NCBI GenBank assembly: GCA_947632215.1
Contig: CANROJ010000004.1
Location: forward strand, 1 to 64,000
Origin: an uncultured Flavobacterium sp.
Lineage (GTDB): Bacteria; Bacteroidota; Bacteroidia; Flavobacteriales; Flavobacteriaceae
Direction of reading: 5' to 3'
Length of the DNA: 64,000 nt
In this document: positions 35,946-45,541 of the stretch, piece by piece
How the letters are laid out: each line of letters starts with the position of its first letter
Position numbering within the stretch: position 1 is the first letter of the stretch
Notes under the pieces: model-generated
Told to the model about the DNA's origin: nothing
Seen by the model: only the letters and a program-made list of their open reading frames with translations
The model's database searches: none
Made by a program: the position numbers and the translations under genes

Positions 35946-36965
35946 TCAGATAGAGGTATCTTGTGTTGTACTTGGTAAAGTATATGGCAATATAGGTATC
36001 TCTATCTTTGTTTTCCAACTAGATGGCAAAGGGGACTCTAAAGAGGCTTTGTCAAATTCTAAGAGTAAAACACCGTTGTTATCTTTGTTGAAATCACTTT
36101 GGTTTAGTAAATCATTAGATTTCTTTATACTAGGGATTAAGTGGGTGTAGTATCCTTGAAGTTGAGTTTGAAAATAGGATTGGTCCTCTAGGGATATTAG
36201 ATCAAATAAATCTTCTGGATTTAAAAAGATATCCTGCGAAATAGCAACACTACCTTTATAGGTAATTGCCTTATCTGTGGTAGAAGGATCAATAAAAAGA
36301 ACCAAAACATCTTGGTGTTGTATATTATTACTGTTTGTAAAATCTACTAATTGATCATAATCCTCTATAAGTTGGTCCCTTAATTTATCAATCGAGACAG
36401 TTTTTGAGGGTAAGCTAAGATATGAGGTAGCCTTTTTATCTAAAAGACCTATAGAGTCAAAGGTATGTTCTTTGTAGTGCTGGATAAAGTAAACAGCAAA
36501 AGAATTAATGTTTTTCTCTATTTCCTTTCTAGCAATTTGGTTTGGAGAGCCTGTGAAAAAGGTAAGTATCTTTGTTTTTAAATCTAAACTGCTCTCAAAA
36601 GTGAAATCTACCAAAGTACCCAAAGAGTCTTTATCTTGGCTGAATTTCCAGCGAATATTCGATATTCCTTTGTCGTTTAAGATATCCTGTGATATACTAT
36701 CGCTAGGATAGCTGTACTCAGACTGTATATAATATTTACCTAATTTGTCAATCGATAATAAATAGGTGCCATTATCTTGTTTTTGGGTATTAATCCAATG
36801 CGACCAATTATTCAAATCCTTTACATAGTTGTATACAGTACTTTTTGGTACATCTACCTTGAATTGCTTTTCTACTTTAAAATCAGGATTCTGAGTTAAA
36901 ATAAAAACAACCAAAGAGATAGCACTCAACAGAAGTAACAGTAAAAAGTATTGAAGGATCTTCAT
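35946..36965 (-). CDS. Membrane-anchored SRPBCC/GyrI-like domain protein
   Basis: A 339-residue protein with one N-terminal helix (residues 3-24). An SRPBCC (START-like) domain follows at about 30-175 (EKQFKVDVPKSTVYNYVKDL, then NWSHWI), with a C-terminal part (about 185-330) that resembles GyrI/AraC-effector-type barrels. Such fusions bind hydrophobic ligands, but the ligand is unknown. A 61-residue membrane protein gene lies 22 bp upstream in the same direction. Confidence 0.75.
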   Translation of the reverse strand: MKILQYFLLLLLLSAISLVVFILTQNPDFKVEKQFKVDVPKSTVYNYVKDLNNWSHWINTQKQDNGTYLLSIDKLGKYYIQSEYSYPSDSISQDILNDKGISNIRWKFSQDKDSLGTLVDFTFESSLDLKTKILTFFTGSPNQIARKEIEKNINSFAVYFIQHYKEHTFDSIGLLDKKATSYLSLPSKTVSIDKLRDQLIEDYDQLVDFTNSNNIQHQDVLVLFIDPSTTDKAITYKGSVAISQDIFLNPEDLFDLISLEDQSYFQTQLQGYYTHLIPSIKKSNDLLNQSDFNKDNNGVLLLEFDKASLESPLPSSWKTKIEIPILPYTLPSTTQDTSI

Positions 36966-36987
36966 AACAACTACATAAATTAAAGTA

Positions 36988-37173
36988 TTATTTTAAAAGG
37001 TTTTTTAAAATAAATAAACTACCTATAAAAGCCAAAAATCCCAATAAGACCCATATTCTGTTTTTGTAATAAACACGATGAAGCTTTAAGTCTTTTCTGT
37101 AAACAACAATAAGCACTATTACAAAGCTAATAATGAAGAAAATAGCAAACTTAGTCTGTCCGGGTGTAAACAT
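36988..37173 (-). CDS. Small two-helix membrane protein
   Basis: A 61-residue protein with two hydrophobic helices (about residues 8-24 and 41-57) joined by a basic loop (YRKDLKLHRVYYKNR). It is placed 22 bp before the SRPBCC gene, suggesting co-transcription. No family recognised; short but with convincing membrane topology. Confidence 0.65.
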   Translation of the reverse strand: MFTPGQTKFAIFFIISFVIVLIVVYRKDLKLHRVYYKNRIWVLLGFLAFIGSLFILKNLLK

Positions 37174-37223
37174 ATTTTTTTGAATTTTAGCAAAAGTAAG
37201 TAAAACCTTTAATATTGTTATAT

Positions 37224-37251
37224 AAAAAACGGCAGAAATGTTCTGCCGTTT
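37224..37251 (-). terminator. Intrinsic terminator of ilvE
   Basis: An 11-bp stem AAACGGCAGAA / TTCTGCCGTTT with a 3-base loop and a T-run on the minus strand. Confidence 0.88.
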
Positions 37252-37278
37252 GATTTTGTTCGATATTTATAGGGTATT

Positions 37279-38352
37279 TTAGATAGTTTCAGTCCATCCA
37301 AAAGTATCTTCAATATTTTTTTGTTGAATACCTTGTAAGATTCCTTTTAATTTTAATGCAAAAGAATCTTCTTGTTTTTGCTCTGGTAAAGCATAGTATT
37401 TGTCTTGGTAAGCAAATCCTTCAATTTGTCCAATAGTTACAGCTGTTCCTGATCCGAAGATTTCAATTAATTCTCCTTTTGCGTGAGCATCAAGTAAGTC
37501 TTGTACTACAATAGAAGTAACTTCAACATTGATGCCTTGCGACTTAGCAATATCAATTAAACTTTTTCTTGTTACACCATCTAAAATTCTCTCACTTGTA
37601 GGAGCAGTGTATAAAGTATCTTTAATACGGAAGAAAAGGTTCATTGTACCTGCTTCTTCTAATTTTGTGTGTGTAGCATCATCTGTCCAAATTACTTGTT
37701 GGTATCCAGCTTCTTGTGCTAATTTAGTAGGGTAGAATTGTCCAGCGTAGTTTCCAGAACATTTAGTAGATCCAACTCCTCCGTTAGCAGCACGGCTGTA
37801 AAATTCTGCAATTTGAACTTTTACTTTTCCAGCATAGTATGTACGAACTGGGGAAAGAATAATACAGAACATAAATTCTGAAGATGGCCCAGCAACAACT
37901 CCAGCATGAGTACCCACCATAAATGGACGGATGTAAAGAGCATTTCCTTCTCCTTTTTGTACCCAATCTTGATCCAATTGTAGTAATGATTTTAATCCAT
38001 CTACAAAACGAGTCTCATCAATATGTGGCATAGCTAGACGCTCAGCTGATTTATTGAAACGTTTCCAGTTTTCTCTTGGACGGAATAACCAAACTTTATC
38101 TTCTTGGTCTTTATAGGCTTTCATTCCTTCGAATATTGCTTGTCCGTAGTGGAAAACATTAATAGAAGGCTCAAAAGACATTGGTCCGTAAGGTTTGATT
38201 TCTACCTGTCCCCATTTACCATCTTTGTAGTGGCAAACTAGCATATGGTCTGTGAATTGAGATCCAAAAGAAACATTAGCAAAGTCAACATTATTAATTT
38301 TCGATGTCTCTGCTTTTTGGATAGAGAAGTCTTTGGCTGTTATTGTACTCAT
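37279..38352 (-). CDS. ilvE: Branched-chain amino acid aminotransferase
   Basis: From ATG 38352 the protein has 357 residues; a TTG 51 bp upstream would only add a non-conserved extension. It is the larger BCAT type II form. Signatures are YGQAIFEGMKAY, RPRENWKRF, LYIRPFM, the cofactor-lysine region GSTKCSGNYAG, and LEEAGTMNLFF. It exchanges amino groups between glutamate and Leu, Ile or Val. No other ilv/leu genes lie nearby. Confidence 0.94.
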   Translation of the reverse strand: MSTITAKDFSIQKAETSKINNVDFANVSFGSQFTDHMLVCHYKDGKWGQVEIKPYGPMSFEPSINVFHYGQAIFEGMKAYKDQEDKVWLFRPRENWKRFNKSAERLAMPHIDETRFVDGLKSLLQLDQDWVQKGEGNALYIRPFMVGTHAGVVAGPSSEFMFCIILSPVRTYYAGKVKVQIAEFYSRAANGGVGSTKCSGNYAGQFYPTKLAQEAGYQQVIWTDDATHTKLEEAGTMNLFFRIKDTLYTAPTSERILDGVTRKSLIDIAKSQGINVEVTSIVVQDLLDAHAKGELIEIFGSGTAVTIGQIEGFAYQDKYYALPEQKQEDSFALKLKGILQGIQQKNIEDTFGWTETI

Positions 38353-38793
38353 TATATAGTATTTTTTAATTTTAGTTTGTCTGTTCAGCTTGCAATGTAT
38401 CAAATAAATGTACGTATTGCAAATTTATCAAAAAAAGGTACTCTTGTGTATATGTTTTTATATAATATTTAATAGGTGGCAACTTTTAAAGTTAAATGTA
38501 AATTATATCACGCCTTAGAGTGGTTTTTTATAATTGTGGTTTTACTTGAATTAATGCCTAAAAATAGTGTCTTTTATGTTAGTTAAAAAGCAGGATAAAA
38601 TTACTGATTTCTTGAGAAATAAAAAAGGGATGAAAAAAATATTATGTTAAAAAAACACTTCCTCTAGTGAGTTTAAACTATTTGATTTGTAGTGTTTTAT
38701 GTATTTTTATAATATGGGTTGTCCTTAGGAATCCGTAAGGATAATCGTTTGCTAATGCTTTGTGATAAACAAATTAGAAATCACTTCTAGGAT
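38353..38793. other. Divergent intergenic region ilvE-mnmD
   Basis: Contains a 7-bp inverted repeat TTGCAAT (38390-38396) / ATTGCAA (38416-38422) in the ilvE leader and a short hairpin TCCTTA / TAAGGA near 38733-38752. No gene recognised. Confidence 0.4.
38420..38427 (-). promoter_or_regulatory. Possible -7 promoter box of ilvE
   Basis: Reads TAAATTTG on the minus strand, 67 bp upstream of ATG 38352. It overlaps the outer arm of the TTGCAAT inverted repeat. Confidence 0.4.
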
Positions 38794-38809
38794 TAAATTT
38801 GTATTTTTG
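38794..38809 (+). promoter_or_regulatory. Two adjacent -7 boxes upstream of mnmD
   Basis: TAAATTTG (38794-38801) is directly followed by TATTTTTG (38802-38809). Either could position transcription, with a leader of about 80 nt to ATG 38896. Confidence 0.45.
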
Positions 38810-38895
38810 AGCCTAGCTTAGCCTTCTAATAATATCGCAAGATATTGGGAAAATAAAATTCGGTGGGCTAAAACAAAGAAATACATCTAAATACA

Positions 38896-39561
38896 ATGAA
38901 AAGAAAAGTGATTATCACTCAAGATGGCTCCTCTAGTATTACTATGGAGGATTGGGGAGAATCTTATCATTCTGTACATGGAGCTGTGCAAGAAGCTAAG
39001 CATGTATACTTAGATAATGGACTGGCTCACTTTAAAGATGCCTGTAGTATTGATATACTTGAAATGGGATTAGGTACTGGGTTAAATGCATTTTTAACCT
39101 ACTTACAAGCAAAAAAGTGGAACTTAAAGGTTAATTATTCAGCCATTGAAGGTTTTCCAATTAGCTTGCAAGAAAGAGCATTACTTAATTATGAGCAGTT
39201 CAGTGATCAAAAGCAGGATAAATCCGTGTTTGATCTCTTGCATAGTAGCCCTTGGAATGCCACTACTTTGTTAAGCGAGGCGTTTACATTAACTAAATGG
39301 CATAATACTTTTGAGCAGCAGCAGATAGGGACACAAAAGTATGATTTAATTTATTTTGATGTTTTTGGGTATCCCTACCAACCCGAGCTTTGGAGTCAGC
39401 AGATTTTTGATAAAATGTACCAAGGTCTAAAGCCAAATGGAATATTAACTACCTATGCCTGTCGGGGAGTTATAAAAAGAACGATGCAAACCGCTGGATT
39501 TAAAGTAACTAAGGTTCCTGGGCCTCCAGGTAAAAGAGAAATGATTGTGGCTTTTAAATAG
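38896..39561 (+). CDS. mnmD: tRNA 5-methylaminomethyl-2-thiouridine methyltransferase MnmD
   Basis: The 221-residue protein is a stand-alone MnmD (the methyltransferase half of MnmC). It has the conserved start DGSSSITMEDWGESYHS, HGAVQEAKHVY, the SAM motif ILEMGLGTGLNAFLT, and the DVFGYPYQPELWSQQIF block with the PGPPGKREM end. It completes mnm5s2U34 in the wobble position of certain tRNAs. No MnmC FAD domain is attached. Confidence 0.92.
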   Translation: MKRKVIITQDGSSSITMEDWGESYHSVHGAVQEAKHVYLDNGLAHFKDACSIDILEMGLGTGLNAFLTYLQAKKWNLKVNYSAIEGFPISLQERALLNYEQFSDQKQDKSVFDLLHSSPWNATTLLSEAFTLTKWHNTFEQQQIGTQKYDLIYFDVFGYPYQPELWSQQIFDKMYQGLKPNGILTTYACRGVIKRTMQTAGFKVTKVPGPPGKREMIVAFK

Positions 39562-39958
39562 ATTTTACTTCAGTAGGTACTAATATTGAAAGAACCTAAG
39601 TGCGAGGAGATAGTATGATGGTTAATACACATTTTTAAAAGAATTTAAAAATGTGCAGCAATCCTGTTGTAAGTAACGATTAATCTTTAAGGGAAAATAT
39701 GCATTTGACTGTGCTTTAGTGCAATATAGTTTTTATCTTAACGTTAAAATAGTGCTTTAAAGCATGTGGGTTAATTCAAAATATCGCTGTATATAATAAT
39801 AAGTGGGGTTAATAGGTAATTCATTATAGAACCCTTTATGCTGGTTGGATAAGGAAAAGTCAAAAATATAAACGATATTTGAACTCTTGTTTTGCGAACT
39901 TTTATAAGAGTTTGAGAAATAATTTTGTTAGAAACACTCTTAAATAATATATAAGCGT
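39562..39958. other. Intergenic region with a 12-bp hairpin
   Basis: A perfect 12-bp hairpin CACATTTTTAAA / TTTAAAAATGTG (39628-39655) follows mnmD but lacks a T-run. The rest is AT-rich with no gene. Confidence 0.4.
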
Positions 39959-40378
39959 ATGTGTAGAAAATTTGGTTTTATAGTAGTTGCAATGGTAGGT
40001 GTTTTTTTATTTGCAAGTTGTAAAAAAAAGCACAATAAACAAGAACACAGTGTACAACTTACCATAGAGGAGCAGTATAATGCAGCCTTAGATAGTTTAC
40101 CCTTAGAAGAGGTGGAAGAGTTGGAAGATATCTTTACACTGTTCATCGCTAGTGAATTAGTAGATTGTGTAGGGGTTGCACCTCAGAAATGCATGCAGGT
40201 AAAACAAAGTTTAGATGCGCCATGGGAATTAATGTATTCCCAAATTGAAGGGTTCGAGTATCAACCTGGATATGAATATAAATTAGAAGTTCGCTCCGAA
40301 GTGGTAGAAAATCCACCTATGGATAGCTCAGGGGTACGAGTTATCTTGGTCAAAGAAATTTCTAAAGAGAAAAAGTAA
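39959..40378 (+). CDS. DUF4377 domain lipoprotein
   Basis: A 139-residue lipoprotein (lipobox LFASC near residue 20) with a charged linker. Its C-terminal DUF4377 domain is recognised by DCVGVAPQKCMQVK and YSQIEGFEYQPGYEYKLEV. This domain is found beside HslJ/META-type domains in envelope stress proteins; its activity is unknown. Single gene with a terminator. Confidence 0.82.
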   Translation: MCRKFGFIVVAMVGVFLFASCKKKHNKQEHSVQLTIEEQYNAALDSLPLEEVEELEDIFTLFIASELVDCVGVAPQKCMQVKQSLDAPWELMYSQIEGFEYQPGYEYKLEVRSEVVENPPMDSSGVRVILVKEISKEKK

Positions 40379-40434
40379 GTCTAGAACCAGCTCCTTATAA
40401 GCTAAAGTAAAGTATCTAGGTATTAATTATATAC

Positions 40435-40467
40435 AAAGCCGTTTGACATATTGTCAGACGGCTTTTA
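40435..40467 (+). terminator. Terminator of the DUF4377 lipoprotein gene
   Basis: Stem AAAGCCGTTTGACA / TGTCAGACGGCTTT (one T-G wobble pair) with a 3-base loop and T-run. The remaining spacer to 40694 holds nothing recognisable. Confidence 0.85.
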
Positions 40468-40694
40468 GTTTTTTATAGATAATCTATTGAGATTGAAATA
40501 GTTTTCTATAACAGACAAGAATCTCTAAGGTAAGTCTTTAAGATCAAAAAAGTTAACATGGTAGTAATCTTATAGAATCTTTAAATACCCTTAGTATATA
40601 TAAAAGAAAATAACACAAGTCAGTACTGAGTTTTAAGAATTAGACACTATATCTCTAGGGTGGTGCATTATAATCTTAGAGTGATTTGTTTGTA

Positions 40695-43568
40695 TTACTG
40701 TGTAACTTGATCGATTAAATAAAAGATAGATTTAAAGTTTTCTTTGGTGTGATTCGACAATCCAATTTCGCAGGTTCTACTAGTGGAGTAACATCCTTGG
40801 GTATTGCTGCTGATTTGTTTTTTAATATCCTTGGTACCAAAGGCATTTAACTCTGGATAAAAGAAGCCTTTGTCTCCAGCGAATCCGCAGCAATTGGCCT
40901 GGAGTACATTTACCTTAGAGCTACATAGATTAGCAAGCTCAAGTAATTTGTCTTGTAAATTATCTTTTTTTACCGAACAAACCGCGAAAATATCTATTTG
41001 CTCCTTGGATTGCTTCACAGGTAAGATAGGCATGACCTTTTCTAGCATAAAAGTAATGGGGTCATATAGTTTTAATGATTGATCTAGGTTAACTCCATGA
41101 AAATGGTGGTAACATGGGCTCATATCAAATATAATGGGTATTTCTCCAAAGTTAGATGTAATGTTTAAAGCATCTTGCAAGTCTTTTTCAAATTCTTTGG
41201 CCTGTTGGGTGTATCCTTTACTTGCAAAAGGCATGGAGCAACAAAGAGAATTAATGTTTTTTGGGTATATAACTTGAAAACCAGCTTTTTCTAAGATATT
41301 TAACGTGGTTTGGACTAAATCTTTGTCCTTTGAAGGATAATCATTGGATTTGCCCATTGTTCTATTAATGCATGAAGCGAAATAGACCACCTTAGGCTTA
41401 TCTTTGTTTAAAGCACTAGGTTTTGAGTTATTTAATTTAGTCTTACAGGCCCCTGGCATAGCTGGGTTCCACTGTGGTAGAGTGTTTCTAGATAACCCTC
41501 TTGCTGCTCTTGAAAGTACAGATAAGTTATTATCACCTATTGTGTTTTGTATAACTTTTAGAGTGCTTAAAGCTAAGCGACCAATTTTTGTTAATTGAGC
41601 TAGGTTGATAGGGGTGGATTTTGTTTTATGGGATTGTTTTAACGCCACACCTTTGGCTCTTTGTGATTTAACATACTCTCCAGTATCAATAGATACTGGA
41701 CAAGATAGGGCGCAAAGTCCATCCGTGGCGCAGGTTTGATCCACAAAGTAATCCTTGTATTTTAATAGATTTTGTAATACTAAAGGATCGCTATTTGTGT
41801 TCTTTAGTCGTTGTATTTCTCTAGCTACTACAATTCTTTGTCTAGGGGATAAGCTTAAGTTATGTGACACGCAATTTGATTCACAAAAACCACATTCTAT
41901 ACAAGAGTCAATAATTGGATTGGTCTGTTGACAGGGTTTTAGATTTTCTAGGTGTACCTTTGGATTGGCATTAACTATTACTCCTGGATTTAGAAGGTTT
42001 TTTGGATCAAATATTTTTTTAATAGCCAGGATGATCTCATAGGCTTTTTCACCCCATTGTTTTTCAACAAAGGGTGCCATATTTCTTCCAGTACCATGTT
42101 CAGCTTTTAAAGTACCTTTAAAGCGGTCAATTACAATATCTACCAAGCCTTGCATTAGGTTTTGGTATCTTTTAACTTGTAGTTCACTCGAGAAATCTTG
42201 AGAGAACACTAGGTGTAAATTACCTTGAAGGGCATGACCAAATAAAACAGCATCATGATATTTATGATCTTTGAAGAGTTTTTGTAGTGCTAAGGCTCCT
42301 TGGGCTAAGTCCTCTACTTTAAAGGCTACATCTTCAATTATACATGTGCTACCTGCCTTTCGAAGAGCTCCTACACTAGGCAAGAGACCTTTTCGTGCTT
42401 TCCAATAAAAAGCATACAAAGCCGGGTTGCTTGTAAAGGTTATTGGCTCAAGGGTTTGTGTGTTTTTCATGCCTTGCTGAATTACTTGTTCATTTTGATG
42501 TAATTCCTGTTGACTATTTGCTTGGGTCTCTATTAATAGTACGCATGTTTGTTGTGGTAAATCTTTAAAATAAGCAGGAGCTAAAGGCTCGTTCTCAATG
42601 GAGGTAATGCTATTGCGATCCATGAGTTCTACTGCCGAAACAGGAGTGTCTTTTAGAGTATTTACCGCCAAGGCTGCCTGTTCAATGTCTTTAAAGAACA
42701 CTAATGCGCAGGATTTAAAAGCATAGTTAATTACAGTATGATAAGTAATATCACTAATAAAGGCCAAAGTTCCCTCGGATCCAATAATAAGATGCGATAT
42801 AATATCGATCGGATCGCTATAGTCAATAAAGGCATTTAAGCTATATCCTATAGTGTTCTTGATTTTAAAATTATCTATAATGGTTTGCTTTAATACCTGA
42901 TCGCTTTGAATTTGATTTCTAAGAGTAATAATTTGATTTATTAAATCGTGTTTTTTTTCAATAAAACTCTCTTTACTCTGCGGGTCACTAGTATCTAAAA
43001 TAGTACCGTCTTGTAGTACAATACGAATCTCGGCTAAAGTGTTATAGGTATTGAAATTGGTGCCACAACACATACCACTAGCATTATTGGCAGCAATTCC
43101 TCCTATCATGGCAGCATTTAAAGAAGCCGGGTCAGGCCCAATCTTGCGTCCCAATGCCTTTAATACTTGATTGGCTTTAGCTCCAGTAATCCCTGGTTGA
43201 AGTTTTATTTGTAGTCCATCTTTTAAAATCTGGTAATTCTGCCAATCTTTTGTAGCCACAACTAAGATAGAGTCCGTTACGCCTTGTCCCGATAAACTTG
43301 TCCCGGCCGCACGAAAACAGACTCCTAAGTTCAGATTATCAGCTAAAAGTAAGCAGCTCCTTACCTGGGTGTCGTTTTTTACAAAAACTACTACTTTAGG
43401 GACAAGACGATAAAAACTAGCATCGTTACCATAGGCAAGTAACTGTAAAGGATTTGTGATGATTTGTTCTTTGGGTAATTCTAAAGATAAACTGCGGACA
43501 AACTCTTGATATGGATCCTGTGACATAACATCAGATTTTAAAGGCAATTTACTAAAGAATTGTTGCAA
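40695..43568 (-). CDS. FAD-linked oxidase fused to Fe-S and CCG domains (D-lactate/D-2-hydroxyacid dehydrogenase type)
   Basis: The 957-residue protein fuses four parts. A PCMH-type FAD domain (about residues 45-270) has CFRAAGTSLSGQG and DPASLNAAMIGGIAANNASG. An FAD-oxidase C-terminal domain runs to about 530 (KAEHGTGRNMAPF). A 4Fe-4S pair has CIECGFCESNC near 553 and CATDGLCALSCP near 612. A cysteine-rich CCG region has LCCSMPF near 776 and ANCCGFAGDKG near 894. This layout resembles YdiJ and fused D-lactate dehydrogenases that pass electrons from D-2-hydroxy acids to the quinone pool. Substrate unproven. Confidence 0.88.
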   Translation of the reverse strand: MQQFFSKLPLKSDVMSQDPYQEFVRSLSLELPKEQIITNPLQLLAYGNDASFYRLVPKVVVFVKNDTQVRSCLLLADNLNLGVCFRAAGTSLSGQGVTDSILVVATKDWQNYQILKDGLQIKLQPGITGAKANQVLKALGRKIGPDPASLNAAMIGGIAANNASGMCCGTNFNTYNTLAEIRIVLQDGTILDTSDPQSKESFIEKKHDLINQIITLRNQIQSDQVLKQTIIDNFKIKNTIGYSLNAFIDYSDPIDIISHLIIGSEGTLAFISDITYHTVINYAFKSCALVFFKDIEQAALAVNTLKDTPVSAVELMDRNSITSIENEPLAPAYFKDLPQQTCVLLIETQANSQQELHQNEQVIQQGMKNTQTLEPITFTSNPALYAFYWKARKGLLPSVGALRKAGSTCIIEDVAFKVEDLAQGALALQKLFKDHKYHDAVLFGHALQGNLHLVFSQDFSSELQVKRYQNLMQGLVDIVIDRFKGTLKAEHGTGRNMAPFVEKQWGEKAYEIILAIKKIFDPKNLLNPGVIVNANPKVHLENLKPCQQTNPIIDSCIECGFCESNCVSHNLSLSPRQRIVVAREIQRLKNTNSDPLVLQNLLKYKDYFVDQTCATDGLCALSCPVSIDTGEYVKSQRAKGVALKQSHKTKSTPINLAQLTKIGRLALSTLKVIQNTIGDNNLSVLSRAARGLSRNTLPQWNPAMPGACKTKLNNSKPSALNKDKPKVVYFASCINRTMGKSNDYPSKDKDLVQTTLNILEKAGFQVIYPKNINSLCCSMPFASKGYTQQAKEFEKDLQDALNITSNFGEIPIIFDMSPCYHHFHGVNLDQSLKLYDPITFMLEKVMPILPVKQSKEQIDIFAVCSVKKDNLQDKLLELANLCSSKVNVLQANCCGFAGDKGFFYPELNAFGTKDIKKQISSNTQGCYSTSRTCEIGLSNHTKENFKSIFYLIDQVTQ

Positions 43569-43710
43569 ATACTAAGAGAATGTATTGTTTTTGTTTAATT
43601 AGAATATCTTTTTTGAAGCTTTTTTTATCCTAGTAGTGTATAGGTAAGTAAGGGGATATTATAATTTTTTAATATCAGATAATGCCCTATCAATACTAAG
43701 GGTAAATTAT

Positions 43711-43718
43711 TACATTTG
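43711..43718 (+). promoter_or_regulatory. -7 promoter box of pyrD
   Basis: TACATTTG, 42 bp before ATG 43761. Confidence 0.5.
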
Positions 43719-43760
43719 CAGTTCTAAGAATTAACACACAACAACTAATTACACAACAAC

Positions 43761-44783
43761 ATGTATAAAAGCTTCATTCGTCCGATACTTTTTAAATTTG
43801 ATCCAGAAAGCGTACACCATTTTACTTTTAATAGTTTAAAAATATTGAATAAAATTCCGGGTGTATCTGCTTTAATTAGAGCTAATTGTCAAATAAATGA
43901 TCCAAGATTAGAAACCGAGGTTTTCGGATTAAAGTTTAAAAATCCAGTAGGACTTGCTGCAGGACTTGATAAAGATGCTAAATTATTCAGTGAATTAGAA
44001 AACTTTGGATTTGGATTTATTGAAATAGGTACATTGACTCCAAAGGGGCAGCCAGGTAATGAGCTTCCAAGACTTTTCCGCCTTAAGCAAGACCAAGGTT
44101 TAATTAATCGAATGGGATTCAACAATGGTGGAGTAGAGCAAGCCGTAGAAAGGCTTCGCAAGAACAAAGGAACTTTGATCGGTGGAAATATCGGTAAGAA
44201 TAAACTAACCGATAATGCCGATGCTATTTTAGACTATAATTATTGTTTCGATGCCTTATTTGACTATGTTGATTATTTTGTTGTCAATGTGAGTTCGCCT
44301 AATACTCCAAACTTAAGAGCCTTACAAGACAAAGAACCCTTAATGGCTCTTTTAAATGCATTACAAGAAAAAAATAATGCTAAGGCAAAGCCCAAGCCAA
44401 TTTTACTTAAAATTGCTCCAGATTTAACCGATGATCAGTTAATGGATATTATAGAAATTGTAACCCAAACTAAGATTGCTGGTGTTATTGCTACAAATAC
44501 AACTATAGCCAGAGAGAATTTAAAGGACCCCAACCAAAGCCAAATGGGTGGGTTAAGTGGTAAGCCTTTGAGTCAAAGAAGTACAGAGGTGATCCGTTTT
44601 CTATCTCAAAAAAGTAATAAAGCTTTTCCTATCATCGGAGTAGGAGGTATTGATTCAGCTCAAGATGCAATGGATAAATTGGAAGCAGGCGCTAGTCTAA
44701 TACAACTCTATACAGGATTTATTTATCAAGGTCCGGCTTTAATTAAACAAATTAATCAACGAATTTTACAGGATAAAAAATAA
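43761..44783 (+). CDS. pyrD: Quinone-dependent dihydroorotate dehydrogenase (class 2)
   Basis: The 340-residue protein has the membrane-associating N-terminal helix region of class 2 enzymes ([20 protein letters not shown]). FMN motifs are [13 protein letters not shown] and [15 protein letters not shown], the catalytic serine block is [13 protein letters not shown], and [11 protein letters not shown] lies near the end. It oxidises dihydroorotate to orotate, passing electrons to quinone, in pyrimidine synthesis. A LysE-type exporter gene follows after 3 bp. Confidence 0.95.
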   Translation: MYKSFIRPILFKFDPESVHHFTFNSLKILNKIPGVSALIRANCQINDPRLETEVFGLKFKNPVGLAAGLDKDAKLFSELENFGFGFIEIGTLTPKGQPGNELPRLFRLKQDQGLINRMGFNNGGVEQAVERLRKNKGTLIGGNIGKNKLTDNADAILDYNYCFDALFDYVDYFVVNVSSPNTPNLRALQDKEPLMALLNALQEKNNAKAKPKPILLKIAPDLTDDQLMDIIEIVTQTKIAGVIATNTTIARENLKDPNQSQMGGLSGKPLSQRSTEVIRFLSQKSNKAFPIIGVGGIDSAQDAMDKLEAGASLIQLYTGFIYQGPALIKQINQRILQDKK

Positions 44784-44786
44784 TCT

Positions 44787-45416
44787 ATGCCAGATCATAT
44801 TATCTACGGCTTCTTAATAACTAGTGTTTTACTAGCCATTAGTCCCGGACCAGATGTATTGTTTGTAATTTCTCAAACCGTAACCCATGGTCGTAAAGCT
44901 GGTTATGCTATTGTTGGAGGATTATTATGTGGACTTGTTATTCACCTTAGTCTTTTTGCTTTTGGTATATCAAATCTTATCCTTTCCTCGAGCTTAGCTT
45001 TTAATATGGTAAAGTTTTTAGGAGGAGCATATCTAATATGGCTTTGCATGGTTATCTGGAAAGACAATAGCGGTATTACCATAGAAAAGGCCAATTGCGA
45101 GTCAGTTAGCGTTATAGGCTTTATGCAAAAAGGTTTTTGGATGAATGTTTTAAATCCCAAGGTAATGATGTTCTTTTTGGGATTGTTTCCTGGATTCTTG
45201 ATAACAAATTCGTCTTACTCTATCCAAGAACAAGTATTTGTTCTTGGTGGTATATTTCTATTACAAGCCTTAGTTGTCTTTGGAGGTATTACTACATTGG
45301 CAGGGTATTTTGCAAATTTTATAACCAGTAGTACCTTATTTTCCAATATTATAAAATGGGTACAAGTAGTACTTTTTGGGACTCTTGGATTATTTCTTTG
45401 GTTTAGCATATTCTAA
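44787..45416 (+). CDS. LysE/RhtB family amino acid exporter
   Basis: A 209-residue protein with about six helices. The family start SPGPDVLFVISQTVTHGRKA and the motif GFWMNVLNPKVMMFFLG are clear. Such carriers export amino acids or derivatives such as homoserine, threonine or lysine; the cargo is not predictable. It starts 3 bp after pyrD, so it is in the same transcript. Confidence 0.9.
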   Translation: MPDHIIYGFLITSVLLAISPGPDVLFVISQTVTHGRKAGYAIVGGLLCGLVIHLSLFAFGISNLILSSSLAFNMVKFLGGAYLIWLCMVIWKDNSGITIEKANCESVSVIGFMQKGFWMNVLNPKVMMFFLGLFPGFLITNSSYSIQEQVFVLGGIFLLQALVVFGGITTLAGYFANFITSSTLFSNIIKWVQVVLFGTLGLFLWFSIF

Positions 45417-45528
45417 GGATACTAACTAATTTTTTTTAGTCTTCAGCTTTAAAAGAGTCTTTTTTGCAATAGTAGTAACTAGCCATAAAAATAAAAGCTT
45501 TGTATTGGTTAATTCTAAAGAATTCTTT

Positions 45529-45536
45529 TATATTTG
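45529..45536 (+). promoter_or_regulatory. -7 box only 5 bp before the HMG-CoA lyase start codon
   Basis: TATATTTG with a TTG 21 bp upstream (45505-45507). The predicted start of transcription falls on or next to ATG 45542, implying a leaderless mRNA. Confidence 0.5.
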
Positions 45537-45541
45537 AAAGT

